Source of the DNA: Chitinophagaceae bacterium
GTDB taxonomy: Bacteria; Bacteroidota; Bacteroidia; Chitinophagales; Chitinophagaceae
Direction: 5' to 3'
DNA: 30,507 nucleotides
Assembly: GCA_016721085.1 (NCBI GenBank)
Contig: JADKJI010000029.1
Span: 1 to 30,507, forward strand
Under the pieces are notes generated by a model, which worked only from the letters and a program-made list of their open reading frames with translations, ran no database searches and had not been told where the DNA came from. Both the position numbers and the translations under genes were made by a program. Of the stretch, positions 1-9,907 are shown piece after piece; position 1 is the first letter of the stretch; every line of letters begins with the position of its first letter.

Positions 1-47
1 ATTCTATAAGATGGTCTTGATATTTGAATATCCTTAAGATATTTGAT

Positions 48-665
48 TTATTTAATGTTATAGGTGTGATGTTTTTGTTTGTATTTAAAGTGGAAATAAT
101 AGATCAAGTCTTTATACTTGTAGATATAAGAGTCGTAATCCAGAACAAAAATTGATTTAACTTGGATAGGGAGTCGATTGATTTTACTGAATTTATAAAG
201 AAAGGATATGGTGTTGAAGAACCTGTTTAAATGAGATTTATCCAAATAAAATTTATTTTGTATAAACTCTTCTTTCAAGTCTAAGTGCTTGAAAAATTCA
301 AGACTATCATTTTTAGTTTGTAATAAGGCGCTTGAGTTCAGGGAGTGAAATTTCAGACCGTTTTCTTTGGTTACTACAAAATTTGAAACAGAAACGATAG
401 ATTTAATCTGGGAAGTTAATGGTAACCTATCAATAATTATACCACTGTATTTTAAGACATCATGTTGAACTTGTACAACCCATAAGTTGTTGTCCTTATC
501 GAGATAAAGGTCATTTATTGATGAGGATATTCCATTTCTGATATCGAGTTGTTTTATTAGAAGGTCATTTTTTTGTTCACTTTGACCAAAAGACTTGTAT
601 GCAAGAAGCAATGATAAAATAGTAATGAATATATACGGTAATGATATTAGCCTGGGCAGTTTCAT
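48..665 (-). pseudogene. N-terminal part of a second propeller sensor histidine kinase, cut by a frameshift and the window edge
   Basis: The 205-residue reading frame starts with a signal peptide ending near SFGQ and then follows the N-terminus of the neighbouring kinase (834-3898) almost residue for residue: both have a block of the form LD(I/M)xNGISSSIxDxYLD, typical of the ligand-binding propeller (Reg_prop) of Bacteroidota sensor kinases. The frame stops at 48-50. In the next frame, on the minus strand toward position 1, the sequence continues as LNKSNILRIFKYQDHLIE, which matches LNKYELYNIFYYQGNLFQ of the paralogue. So a one-base frameshift near 50-60 ends the frame, and the gene really continues out of the window. 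It starts 169 bases after the stop of the first kinase, on the same strand, so it is a tandem duplicate. The kinase domains are not visible here. Sure about homology; unsure whether the break is real. Confidence 0.75.
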
Positions 666-833
666 TAACTTATAGTTTTAGGTCTATTGTTGTTTTGAAT
701 CAGATAGTTGTTCTCTGATTAAAATCAGTTAACACACTTGTTTAGAATACCAGTTTATTTATTTAGATACCAACTTTATTATTAAAATTGATTATCGGGC
801 AGGGTGGTTAAGCAATGTCCTATATTATTCATT

Positions 834-3800
834 CTATCCATTTATGATTTCTGGAGTTATAGGTAAGCTGACTTTTACCACAGTACCATTAGGATAATGA
901 GGTTGGATATCAATTTGGGCGCTAATTTTCATCGATAAGGTTTGAATAAACCTATATCCAAAAGAAGATAATTCTTTCTCATTATTAGGAGTGTTGATTA
1001 TGGCAAGGGTGTCATTATTTATTCCTATGCCTGTATCTTTAACTTGTATAGTAATTCTTTCACTATCCTGTGTGGTAGAGATCTCAATATGTCCATTTTC
1101 AGTGTATTTAAGAGCGTTATCAATAATATTTCTTAAAATGATTTCCAAAAGAGTCCTATCGCATACTATGTTAAGTTCTGTATTGATTTTGTTTGCGATT
1201 GGTATATTTTTCTGTTTTGATATTTCAGAATAAAGTTTGCCTATTTCTGCAATTAATGAAGCTAGATGGAAACTGGATTGTTTAATCGTAAACCCATTTT
1301 CCTGTAAACTATACCAAAGCAAAAAATCTTTTGTAAAATTCAGAATGGCATTGTTTGAGGCTTTTAGATCTGCAATAATAGGAGATAAGTTATTGTTCTG
1401 TGTTTGGTTGGTGGATAGGAGTTGATTTAATATTATTGATTGAGAATAAAGTGGTGACTTTAGGTCATGTATAATTAAGGAAATCAATTTCTCTTTTAGC
1501 TGTATGCTTTCATTTAGTTTTAACTTCGAGTCATTTACTTCTTCTATAGCAGCTTCTAATTGGTTTACAGTTGATTCCAGTAATTGGGTTTTTTTCTCAA
1601 GTTGAATATTCTGTGCGCTTATTTTTTCTTTACTTAGATTTATTATTCTTTTCCTGACTGCAGATTTCCTAAGTGTATTTAAAAAGAATAAGAAAAGGAC
1701 TAATGATGCAACACATATAACTACTATGAAAGTTGTTGACTGGTAATAATAAGGTTGATTTATTACAGTTACTGTGGTGTAATTATAGGATTTACTTCCA
1801 AAGCCGGTTTTTAGTCGAATAAATATTTGTGTTGTTCCGATTTTGAGGCCAGAAATATTGAATTCATTGTTTGTAATGGGTTTCCATTCCTTATTAAGCG
1901 CATTCCCGATTGAATACTCTATTAGTATATTTGACGGATTGCCAAAGTAGGCTGTAGTTACTGTAAAATGGATATTAGCGCTTAGTCCTTTGCCGGTTAT
2001 TGTATGAGCCCTTTTAATGAACATAAGCCAATAAACCCATCATTTGTTAATACAGCTGACTCATGCAAGCCACCATTAAATTCAGTAGAGGGTAGCCCAT
2101 CTTTTAAATTGTAAGAATAGAAAAAAACCGAGTTGGATTTTTTTTCACAATATTCATTTAATTCTGCCAATATAGTTACATAAAGCCCGTTGTCGGTTGC
2201 TATCCATATTTTCTCATTATTGTCTATGAGTAAAGAAGCAATATTTTGAAGCCCCGTATTTTTTGGAACAGGAATTTTATAGAAAGTTCCATTGTAATTA
2301 TAATAAATGGCATTACTATTATATCCTTGAACTATATAATCGTTGTTTTTCTTTGTTGGTGTTGCATCTAGGATGTATGTATTTTCAAAGATTGGCTCTT
2401 TAATTAATTTGTCATTCTTTGAATAATAAGTATATAGTCCTTTGTTAGAGCATAAAATGTAGGTTCCATTTCCGATAGGTACAATTTTATTAAAAATCAG
2501 ATCATAGGGAATTAATTTTGTAAAATCTTTGAACACTACGAAACTGTCATTTGAATATTTTCCAATAGTATTTCCATTTATTAGAAGAATATCATTGTTT
2601 TCATTGACTGTTAAATGATATATGTGTCTTTTACTACGTATATAGTTATACTTCTTTAAAACTTTGTATTCGGAATCGAAATGTAATATTTTATTTGTGT
2701 CATGGCTTGCCCAGTAAGTATGGTCGGGCCCCATCATTATAGCATATTCGCCAGGAGCATTCATGTTTAGTACTTTTGAATATCCAGTTTTTGGATTTAT
2801 CACTCCCCATTCACTAAAGATGCTATTATCCGCAGTGGTAGTGATAGGGTAAAAAACCTTTATTTTACTTGCCTCTAAAAAATCCTTGTTAAATGGATAA
2901 TAAAATTGGTTGGTTTTTAATACAAATATTCCATCAAAATATGTTGATATGAAAAAATTTCCATCTCTGGGATTTTTTATTACTTGGGTTATCTGAGATT
3001 TAATGAAATTTAATGGACTAACCAATTTTATTGATAATATTCCTTTTGCAAAGGATGTGATTTCAAATAGGTATTCCAGATTTAGAGTGAATAAATTAGG
3101 GCTAGAAAAAAACCTGACAAAGGGGAATTTTTTATGTTTTTTATATGTTGAGTCAATAATTGCAGCTACACTATTGTCGATATCTAACTTCGATATTTTA
3201 TTGGTAGAAATATCTATATGATAAAACTTGTTTTTATTGAATTGAAATAAATTGCCTTGGTAGTAAAAAATATTGTACAGTTCATATTTATTCAGTATCA
3301 GGTGCGTTATGTTTATGCACTTGTTCGATTTGTGTAAGTATACAGAGTCGTTGTATAAATATATATACGTTCCATACTCAGCTACTATTAAATTGAAATT
3401 TTTACCTAATTCCAGAAGTTTACTTACCGTCAGGGTTTTGTCAGGATGTGCATTTTGTATCTCACTTAAGATGTTTTTGTCCAATAAGTATCTGTTTATT
3501 AAAATTGATTCTTCTTTTAATAGGTCTTTATAAGCAGTTAGTGTATCATTTTTATTCAGCTGTAATAGTAATGTGTTTTGATCTACTGCAAATTTCAACT
3601 CATTTTCTCTTGTTGTAATAAAGTGAGACACTGAAGAAAATGATGTATTGTTTATTAGAACCGGTTTTTTTTCTATTAGATTGCCATTGAATTTAATTAC
3701 TGCCTGATTGACTTGCGCTATCCATAGGTTTTCTTTACTGTCCAGGTAAATATCACTTATGGATGATGAAATTCCATTGGACATATCCAATTTGTTTATT

Positions 3801-3898
3801 AAAATATTTGAAGGCGACTCGGTTTGTCCCAATATTTGAGTTGTTGCAAAAAGTAGTAGGACTAAAATTAGAGATGAGTCTTTTATTTTAATAGACAT
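834..3898 (-). CDS. Two-component sensor histidine kinase (propeller + Y_Y_Y + HisKA/HATPase), frameshifted
   Basis: Read as two overlapping frames, 3898-1997 (633 residues) and 2024-834 (396 residues). The first has a signal peptide ending near ILGQ and a long periplasmic propeller region ending in LKDGLPSTEFNGG, a phrase typical just before a Y_Y_Y domain. The second supplies the Y_Y_Y domain (its residues ~15-92), a membrane helix (~96-118), a coiled coil (~125-180), the phospho-acceptor H186 in IIHDLKSPL, the N box around N303 (RNIIDNALKYTENG) and the G1 motif DTGIGI (330-335). The overlap at 1997-2024 is where one frame must pass to the other, so this is one ~1020-residue membrane kinase with a single indel. 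It lies 35 bases after the response regulator stop (3934), in the same direction, and is very likely its partner. The ligand is unknown. The usual glycine-rich G2 motif is replaced by SSFGYRF. Confidence 0.85.
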
Positions 3899-3933
3899 TA
3901 GGAGATGTTTGCTTGTAGATTTTGGTTATGAAT

Positions 3934-4566
3934 TCAATTGTACATTTTGTGCAATTCGAGCAGATCCTGAATGGATTCAATCCCTAATTTTTCAAATATA
4001 TTTGCTTTATGTGTACTGATGGTAGAAGGATGAAGCTTGAATGTTTCAATTATTTGAGATTGTGTATCTCCATTTATTATTGATTGGGCTATCTGGAATT
4101 CCCTATTTGTTAGTTTTTCGAAAGGACTTTTTTCCTCTGTTGATAAAGAAATGTTTTTAGTTGCTATTATTTTCGAGTCTTTGTTCAGATATATTTTATT
4201 ATTTAGAACGGTATTTATAGCATTCATTATTTCAAAATTACTATTCACCTCTTTATGCAGGAATCCGAGAACGCCGAGTTTAAATAGACGTTCTGCGTAA
4301 ATGGATTCTGCGTTCATAGTAAAAATCAATATTTTGAGTGTACTATCGTGAGCCAGTAAATTATTAATAAGGGTAAAACTGTCTGTATAAGGCATGTTTA
4401 TGTCTAGAATTAGAAGATCAAATTTGTTTCTCTTAGTATGAGTAAAAACTTCATCCCCATTTCTTGCTTCCTCACATAAAGAAAATGGAAGCATTTCTTT
4501 TATTAGGTATTTTAACCCTGAGCGAATTATAGAGTGATCATCTGCTATTAGAATTTTATGATTCAT
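3934..4566 (-). CDS. NarL/FixJ-type response regulator
   Basis: The 210-residue cytoplasmic protein has a receiver domain (~1-120) with the acidic pair D9/D10, phospho-acceptor D55 in LLILDINMP, switch residue T83 and K105. It ends in a LuxR-type helix-turn-helix (~152-205, LTNREFQIAQSIINGD...STISTHKANIFEKLGI). All receiver catalytic residues are present, so it should accept phosphate and bind DNA. It is the first gene of a minus-strand run with the sensor kinase directly downstream, which makes a cognate pair by position. The ATG at 4566-4564 follows an A/T-rich leader; no clear promoter box was found. The target genes are unknown; the exported-protein cluster upstream (5713-9593) is one possibility by proximity only. 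Confidence 0.92.
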   Translation of the reverse strand: MNHKILIADDHSIIRSGLKYLIKEMLPFSLCEEARNGDEVFTHTKRNKFDLLILDINMPYTDSFTLINNLLAHDSTLKILIFTMNAESIYAERLFKLGVLGFLHKEVNSNFEIMNAINTVLNNKIYLNKDSKIIATKNISLSTEEKSPFEKLTNREFQIAQSIINGDTQSQIIETFKLHPSTISTHKANIFEKLGIESIQDLLELHKMYN

Positions 4567-4945
4567 TTTTACTTAAAATTGGATGTAATATATTTTAGTT
4601 TTTAAATCTTTCGCTTTATAGTTCACGATTTAATTTGATTTCATTAAAAAATAGAATAGAATCAATTTTTATTGATCAGTTAGTGATGCTTGTTTAAGGT
4701 TTGATTATTGTGATAGAATATTCGTCAAACAATATTTAACTAACGATGCCTTTGGATCCTAAATATTTCAATGATAAATGTGATTTTTCAGAGGTTATTC
4801 CAATAATGACGAACTAGGGAATTTCCTAAGTAAAAAAGCTTCAATTAAAATCGAATTTTACTTGTTCATATAATTATGTTTTAACTCCCGGAATCTGGAT
4901 ATTATTTTTTGATGTATCGAATATGGATAAGGTGTAAGGTCAGTT

Positions 4946-5035
4946 AAAACGTCCGGTTTCCAATTATTCTGTGAAATCCAGATTCAGTTCCATGGGAAGC
5001 CAATAATCCAAAACCCGAATGGAAACCGGCGTTTT
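4946..5035 (+). ncRNA. Structured element 1: long stem with bulge and T-tract, candidate small RNA
   Basis: The 5' arm AAAACGTCCGGTTTCC (4946-4961) pairs with GGAAACCGGCGTTTT (5021-5035), giving 15 base pairs with one bulged T; a run of seven T follows (5032-5038). The ~59-nt loop contains a small hairpin, TTCC-ATG-GGAA (4988-4998), and a possible ATTATT/AATAAT pairing. A related element with changed but still paired stem bases lies at 12748-12832. It could be an independent small RNA, an attenuator or a large terminator. No protein gene precedes it on the plus strand. Confidence 0.5.
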
Positions 5036-5129
5036 TTTAATTTTTAATTATTTCTTTCTTGGTTTAGTAGGTGTTAAGGTTTATTATAAAAATGGAAGAG
5101 ATATTCTTCACTATTTATTCCATTTTATT

Positions 5130-5155
5130 GCCAGCTTTTTTAGCTGGCTTTTTTT
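5130..5155 (+). terminator. Rho-independent terminator
   Basis: GCCAGCT (5130-5136) and AGCTGGC (5142-5148) form a perfect 7-bp stem with a T5 loop, followed by seven T (5149-5155). A weaker hairpin, AAAATGGAA (5089-5097) with TTCCATTTT (5118-5126), lies just upstream. The T-run fixes the direction as plus, so it would end a transcript running through structured element 1. Confidence 0.7.
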
Positions 5156-5712
5156 GTTTTAAAAGGAATCTGAGTTTGTCACCAAAGTTCCTTTTTGGTT
5201 ATCCACATATAGATCTAATGGCTTAAAAAAAATCATGTTTTTTATGATATCTGATAAAACATATAAACTTATTTAATTCAAAAGTTTACCATTAGAGTCG
5301 TTTACGTATTACCCTTTATTTGTAGTTGTAATATACTTTTATTCTTGAGTTTGACTTCTCAGAAATTATTTAAGCTAAGGATTTTCTATTTGAATGCGCT
5401 TACTTTCAGTATTCTTTATGCTTTAGAGTGTTTATAGCGCTACCATTTTTCGTTTGACATAAATCAATTTGATACTAAAGGCGAGGCAGCTTAGATCTAA
5501 CTTTATTCTAATCTAGATTTATTTTTGGAAAGGAGGGGAGGAATATCTCAGAAAATTGGATGGATACTATATCGATTTTCAGAATGTCCTTTCTTAAGGT
5601 TTTTTGTATGTATCAACCAGGCATCAATATGCAGTAGTATGTTGCTTTTCATACTGATTTTATTGTAATACTCAATTTTGATCAAAATGGATTACAGCTT
5701 ATAGATTCCTAG

Positions 5713-6144
5713 CTAGTTTGGAAAGTAAGGAAGCGAAAGAAATATGGGTGGGTTTAGTTCTGACGTGATCAAAAGAATTCCTCCTTCATGACTTCTCCAG
5801 AATAGGAAATGAAAAAATGAAAAATGCTGATAGAGCAGAGTAAGAATCTGGCTAGTTTTATTTCTAGGTGATTTGAGTAGATGTAGAATAAAGATAATAC
5901 TGCTTATTGCTAAACTAAATGTTAAGGCGAGTTTTTGATTTAGATCTTTGTAAAAATCATCAAAAGCTATGTTATAATTAAAAGTTGAAATGATTTTTAC
6001 AATTAAGAAGAGTAGTGTTAAACGTAGAATTAATAATAAGGGCTTTACCAGGTACTTTACTATTTTTCTATTCTCAATAATGGCAAACTGAAGAAATATT
6101 ATTGAAGCAATAAGTAAAATAAAAAGTTTTGGTAATCCTGACAT
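5713..6144 (-). CDS. Hypothetical membrane protein
   Basis: The 143-residue protein has three hydrophobic stretches (about residues 5-25, 33-52 and 72-88) and a final aromatic-rich segment (FSFFHFLFWRSHEGG) that may dip into or touch the membrane. I recognise no family. It starts 21 bases after the stop of the hydrolase-like gene on the same strand and is the last gene of the minus-strand cluster that begins at 9593, so it is probably co-transcribed and part of the same envelope function. The start codon is supported by the short gap. No key residues can be named. Confidence 0.6.
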   Translation of the reverse strand: MSGLPKLFILLIASIIFLQFAIIENRKIVKYLVKPLLLILRLTLLFLIVKIISTFNYNIAFDDFYKDLNQKLALTFSLAISSIIFILHLLKSPRNKTSQILTLLYQHFSFFHFLFWRSHEGGILLITSELNPPIFLSLPYFPN

Positions 6145-6165
6145 TAGTCGAGTTAATAGATTTAT

Positions 6166-6954
6166 TTAATTTCCTTGTACTGGATCTAGTAAGTTATTTG
6201 CGCATTCCACGATTAGTTTCCTGTTCTGAGTTAGATATTCTGCAATTTCAGATTTGTCAAATGGTGGATCATAACTGGTGTTTTTAGTTATTTCATCCGT
6301 ATAACTTATAATGTCAATAATTTTGTCTTCTGATATGAGAGAGTAGGAGAGTTTGCATTTGTTATTGTACAATAATTGTTTGTTGATTTTGATTTTTCGT
6401 GTTAGTTGAAAGTATTGTGAAGCTGAGTAGATTGTTCTGTTAAGTGCAAGGTTTTTCTGCATTATATTATCAGAAAGCAATAGATTCTCTACATATTCAA
6501 GTGTAGGATTATCCAGTTTATCTATTTTGAAAATGGCCAATAAATCTTTTGAAACGAGGCTTACTATTATAGTTGGAAGTTTTGTGAATATTCCAGGTTT
6601 TTGAACTACTGCTAAGAAATCAAATATATAGTTAAAGTTGCCAGTAGTACTTTCTCCAAATCCATTATAATCAAATGTTATTACAGCTTTTCCATTTTTT
6701 TTGAAATTATTTACCAGAACTGAATTGTAATATATATTTTTTGAAATAGTTGAAATTGGGGGTACTAAAATGATAATACTATTTGGAATACTGTAGCCGG
6801 AATGTGTGAAAGAAACTGATATTATTCCACCTGATTTACTCCTTACCCATAACTTATCCCAATCTGGAGATGGAGAACCTGAAGTTCTTATCTTTTTTTC
6901 AATACTTCCATTTTGAAATATTATTTTCTTAAGGACAGAGTTTAAAAAAGGCAT
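6166..6954 (-). CDS. Degenerate alpha/beta-hydrolase-like protein
   Basis: The 262-residue protein has no signal peptide. Residues ~60-110 look like the first half of an alpha/beta hydrolase: a strand (SIIILVPP), a helix with a YY pair, then AVITFDYNGFGES, the classic strand and turn before the nucleophile region. Where the nucleophile elbow (G-x-S-x-G) should follow, after FDFLAVVQK, the sequence reads LPTIIVSLVSKDLL with no such motif. The C-terminal half has no recognisable Asp/His catalytic loop. It may therefore be a non-enzymatic relative or a divergent or rearranged gene. It lies in a run of exported or membrane genes, between a small secreted protein (7120-7671) and a membrane protein (5713-6144). 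The fold call is from motif reading only. Confidence 0.55.
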   Translation of the reverse strand: MPFLNSVLKKIIFQNGSIEKKIRTSGSPSPDWDKLWVRSKSGGIISVSFTHSGYSIPNSIIILVPPISTISKNIYYNSVLVNNFKKNGKAVITFDYNGFGESTTGNFNYIFDFLAVVQKPGIFTKLPTIIVSLVSKDLLAIFKIDKLDNPTLEYVENLLLSDNIMQKNLALNRTIYSASQYFQLTRKIKINKQLLYNNKCKLSYSLISEDKIIDIISYTDEITKNTSYDPPFDKSEIAEYLTQNRKLIVECANNLLDPVQGN

Positions 6955-7119
6955 TTTTCTTTATTGTTATGTAAAATAAAGCCGGTATAGAAATACCAGC
7001 AGTTTTGCTAAATCCTTTTAGCTTGCGTATGATAAAAAATCAAATTTGAGGTATTTTCTTTTCGCATTATTTCATATTATTTGAACGAGAGATATCCTAT
7101 TTGAATAAGACTATAACGA

Positions 7120-7671
7120 TTAATTTGTTTTTGTGAGAATGCATTTCTTTATTTCAAGAATTATACTTGGTTTTACATATTGGTTAGTAGAGTTAGTAGA
7201 TATGGAGTAATCAGTATTTTCGGGCTCTGATTTTACAATATCAATTATTAAATTCTTTCCTTCCAGGTAAAAGGTTTGCACTATGTAACTATTTCCTGAA
7301 ATGAACCCTGAATAGAATTTATTATTTATCCAATATTCAGTTATCGGGAATTGATTATTTGTAGTTGCTGATACATCACCAAAATCATTGATTATCCTGA
7401 TTGTTTCTATTTTTTTGATTTCTGTATTTTTTGTTGGAGAAAAGGTATATATCCATTTATAGCCATATTCTGAGTATTTCGATATTTCAACCTTAATCTT
7501 GATTTTGTCTGTTATTATCGAGTTTTGATAGGTTTCCATATTCCCTACCCAGGTACCTTCAAATTTTCTAAGGGGATTGGTGTTTGTTTGGCTCATACTA
7601 GTACTGTGGCAGCATAGGATTAATGCAATAGAACCAGTGTACTTAGCGATTTTGGATTTCAGTAATTTCAT
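7120..7671 (-). CDS. Small exported protein, beta-rich, function unknown
   Basis: The 183-residue protein has a basic N-terminus, a hydrophobic stretch (SIALILCC, ~14-21) and then SMSQ, typical of a Bacteroidota signal peptide; the LILC motif could also be a lipobox. The mature part begins with LRKFEGTWVGNM and continues with alternating strands, which suggests a small beta-barrel or lipocalin-like domain, but I cannot name the family. Its start overlaps the end of the OmpA-like gene by 29 bases (7643-7671), so the two are translationally linked in one operon. Function unknown. Confidence 0.65.
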   Translation of the reverse strand: MKLLKSKIAKYTGSIALILCCHSTSMSQTNTNPLRKFEGTWVGNMETYQNSIITDKIKIKVEISKYSEYGYKWIYTFSPTKNTEIKKIETIRIINDFGDVSATTNNQFPITEYWINNKFYSGFISGNSYIVQTFYLEGKNLIIDIVKSEPENTDYSISTNSTNQYVKPSIILEIKKCILTKTN

Positions 7672-8456
7672 TTGGAATAAGGTTTATAAGTATATTTATT
7701 TCTATACGTCTATTAGGGAATCTTCCCTCTTCAGTTAAATTTGTATCTATTGGTAACTGATCTGCAAAACAGCCTATTTCAATCAAGTTTGCAGGATATC
7801 CGTTTTTTACAAATATTTGTTTTATGATATTGGCCTGATTTGACATAGATATAGGTTTACTTCTTTTGCTTCCCTTATTATCTGTAAATCCAAGGATTAT
7901 TATTTTTTGAAGTGCAGGCTATCTTGGCTACCTGTTTTTAACCTACCCAGCAAGCTTTTGTACACCATATGTGAATTAGGGTAGTGCTGATTGGGCTTGT
8001 AATGGAGCTCAAGCATGTCCTCAGTTTCTGCAAGTGCGGCCACCAGGTTACTATTTGAGATTTCCAGTGAATCCATATTAAAATACAGTTTTTCTTCATT
8101 AGCGTAGGCTGAGCTTGAGCTTTCTACTTCTACCCTGGATGTATTAGGTGTTTCAATGGTTGGCAATTCCAGAGGAGTATCTAACCCGGTTTCTATTTCC
8201 GTAGCTGGACTGTCAATACTTGTTATTACCGAATCTGGAATTATTAGGGTTGAGTTTTCGGAATTATCCTCTGAATTGTTAGCTATGACCAGCGTGTTTG
8301 TTTTTTGCAAGTTATCTGATGATAGGAATTTGAAGCTATCAGCTCTTAAAAAGAACAAACATGATATAACCACGGCATAGATTATAGGAAAAATTATTAA
8401 AACAAGTAATAATTTCTGTGCTTTGGTTCTGCGGCGAGTTGCGAAATGGTTTTCAT
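7643..8456 (-). CDS. OmpA-like peptidoglycan-binding protein with N-terminal membrane anchor (frameshifted)
   Basis: The N-terminal part reads as a short basic segment (RRRTKAQ), one membrane helix (KLLLVLIIFPIIYAVV), a long acidic and Ser/Thr-rich linker, and then LHFKK. The frame ends in an A6 run (7903-7908). One base over, it continues as IIILGFTDNKGSKRSK and into the frame 7846-7643 with NGYPANLIEIGCFADQLP and EGRFPNRRIEINI. Together these make an OmpA C-terminal domain with the conserved TDxxGS aspartate and NRRxE arginine that contact peptidoglycan. Topology suggests an inner-membrane anchor reaching the cell wall. No start codon precedes the basic segment in frame; an ATG at 8456-8454 would fit if one A is missing from the following A4 run. 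It follows the T9SS-sorted protein and overlaps the next gene. Confidence 0.7.
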
Positions 8457-8495
8457 TTGATATTGAATTTAAGGATTTGAAGGATTTTTTGTTTT

Positions 8496-9593
8496 CTAGT
8501 GTTTGGTTACTGAAATTAAGTGATGTTGGCTGTTATATACTTTTACTATTAATAACGTGTTTCTTAGATTGGATGGTAGGTTACCTGATAATTATTGCTT
8601 GGAATTGATGGGTTGATATAAACCGTTTTTCCATCCAGATTTATTATTTCAACCCTAAAATTGTTTTGGAGTGGGATATTGTATATTAAGATTGTCGTAT
8701 GATCTTACGATTTTAATCTTATTTGTGTTTTGGGATTTAAAATGAACTATTTCTGAATAGTTTTCACTGAAGTCATTCTTTTGGATCTTTATTCTGTAAT
8801 ATATGTCTGCAGCCGGTTTACTGGTTCTATCCTGATATATATATCTGCTATTTCCGGTATTTACTACTGATTTTATGGTTTTGAATTCTAAATTGCCTTC
8901 GGCACGTTCAATAATGAAGGCATTTACGTTTTCTGTACTATTGTTCCAGGATAATTCAGGAGCATTATCCTTTTCAGCCACTTTTAGCTTTATCCAATTT
9001 AAGGGTAAAGAAATGGCATTACAGTAAGAATATGTTATAATTACTTGTGTAGTATCTTTTATGTTTAAGATACTTAGGCTGTATGGCACTGGTCCTGTTA
9101 CTGAACAGGAATATGTGTTTGAAAAGGCCATGCTAATTGTTCCAGGACCTAACAAGTTTACATAATGTGCTATTGGAATTGAGAAACTACTGCTATAGGT
9201 ATTTACATTGGGACCCCAAACTTTTGATTCACCTGCGTTAATGACAGAATTCAAAGAAGGGGCAAGGTTTGTAAAAGTCGGGTTATCCGGATCTATTTCA
9301 GTAGCTGTTAATTCGAGTACATTGATGAACCTTGCTTTTGTATAAAGCTGCAGCTGAACCATTATTCGTTATTGAGTACGTTGATAAAGACCTGGTTTCA
9401 CTTTTAATCGAAGCTGCGATTAAGTTCCAAGCGACGCATTAAATTTTGGAAACGTAAATACTCCACTACTATCCCCATTGCTTATGAGCGTAACGGTGTC
9501 TGATACATTTGTTAGGACATAACCTGAAGAACATTGAGAATAAGATGCTTTTGAAAAAAATAGCAAGAGAATTAAATAAGTAAAGTTTTTCAT
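8496..9593 (-). pseudogene. Choice-of-anchor E surface protein with T9SS sorting domain (several frameshifts)
   Basis: The ATG at 9593 opens a signal peptide (MKNFTYLILLLFFSKASYSQ) and then FTFPKFNASLGT, after which the frame breaks at 9420. The text resumes one frame over as LIAASIKSETRSLSTYSI and then in the frame 9362-8655 with LAPSLNSVINAG and VNLLGPGTISMAFSN up to VIITYSYC. This order matches choice-of-anchor E proteins. A fibronectin-like stretch follows (APELSWNN...AFIIERAEG). The C-terminal T9SS type A sorting domain is split over two more shifts: FRVEIINLDGKTVYI near 8645, then NTLLIVKVYNSQHHLISVTKH ending at a TAG at 8496. At least four indels are needed. With these repaired it is a ~365-residue cell-surface protein and first gene of a five-gene minus-strand cluster. 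Confidence 0.7.
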
Positions 9594-9907
9594 ATTGAAT
9601 TTTTATATTAACGGACAATATTATAAATGAATTTCATTTTCTGATAGCCTATTAATTTAAAAGGATATTGAAATAAAAAAATATTACTTACTGCTTGTGC
9701 ATTTAATAATAATAGAGCTTCATTATATAATACTTAATAAATGAAAATTCAATTGTTAATAAAATAGAATTTTAAGCACTATAATCTCTGGATAGTTTTA
9801 GATGCATAAAGAATATGGTAGATGAAATAGGAAATTCATAATTGGGATAAAATACTTATCTCTTAATCCTATTTTTAATGAATTTGCGTTTTGGTGAAAA
9901 TATTCTT
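9594..9907. promoter_or_regulatory. Divergent intergenic region
   Basis: About 310 bases between the divergent surface-protein cluster (minus) and the unknown exported protein (plus). It is very AT-rich, must hold the promoters of both, and contains no gene or clear repeat. I could not identify a convincing TAnnTTTG box. Confidence 0.4.

Larger units (their letters stand above)
4567..5712. other. Long AT-rich intergenic region
   Basis: About 1.1 kb between two minus-strand genes. It holds the structured element at 4946-5035 and a strong plus-strand terminator at 5130-5155. A 44-codon plus-strand reading frame (5092-5226) overlaps the terminator and reads as a short hydrophobic peptide, but it is not convincing. 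From 5227 to 5712 I see no gene, RNA or repeat. Because no protein gene lies on the plus strand upstream of these structures, a small transcript between about 4.7 and 5.16 kb is possible. Confidence 0.5.

Noticed and set aside
991..1425. Plus-strand reading frames opposite the sensor kinase
   Set aside because: They are shadows of the kinase HATPase domain, whose H, N and G1 motifs are read on the minus strand.
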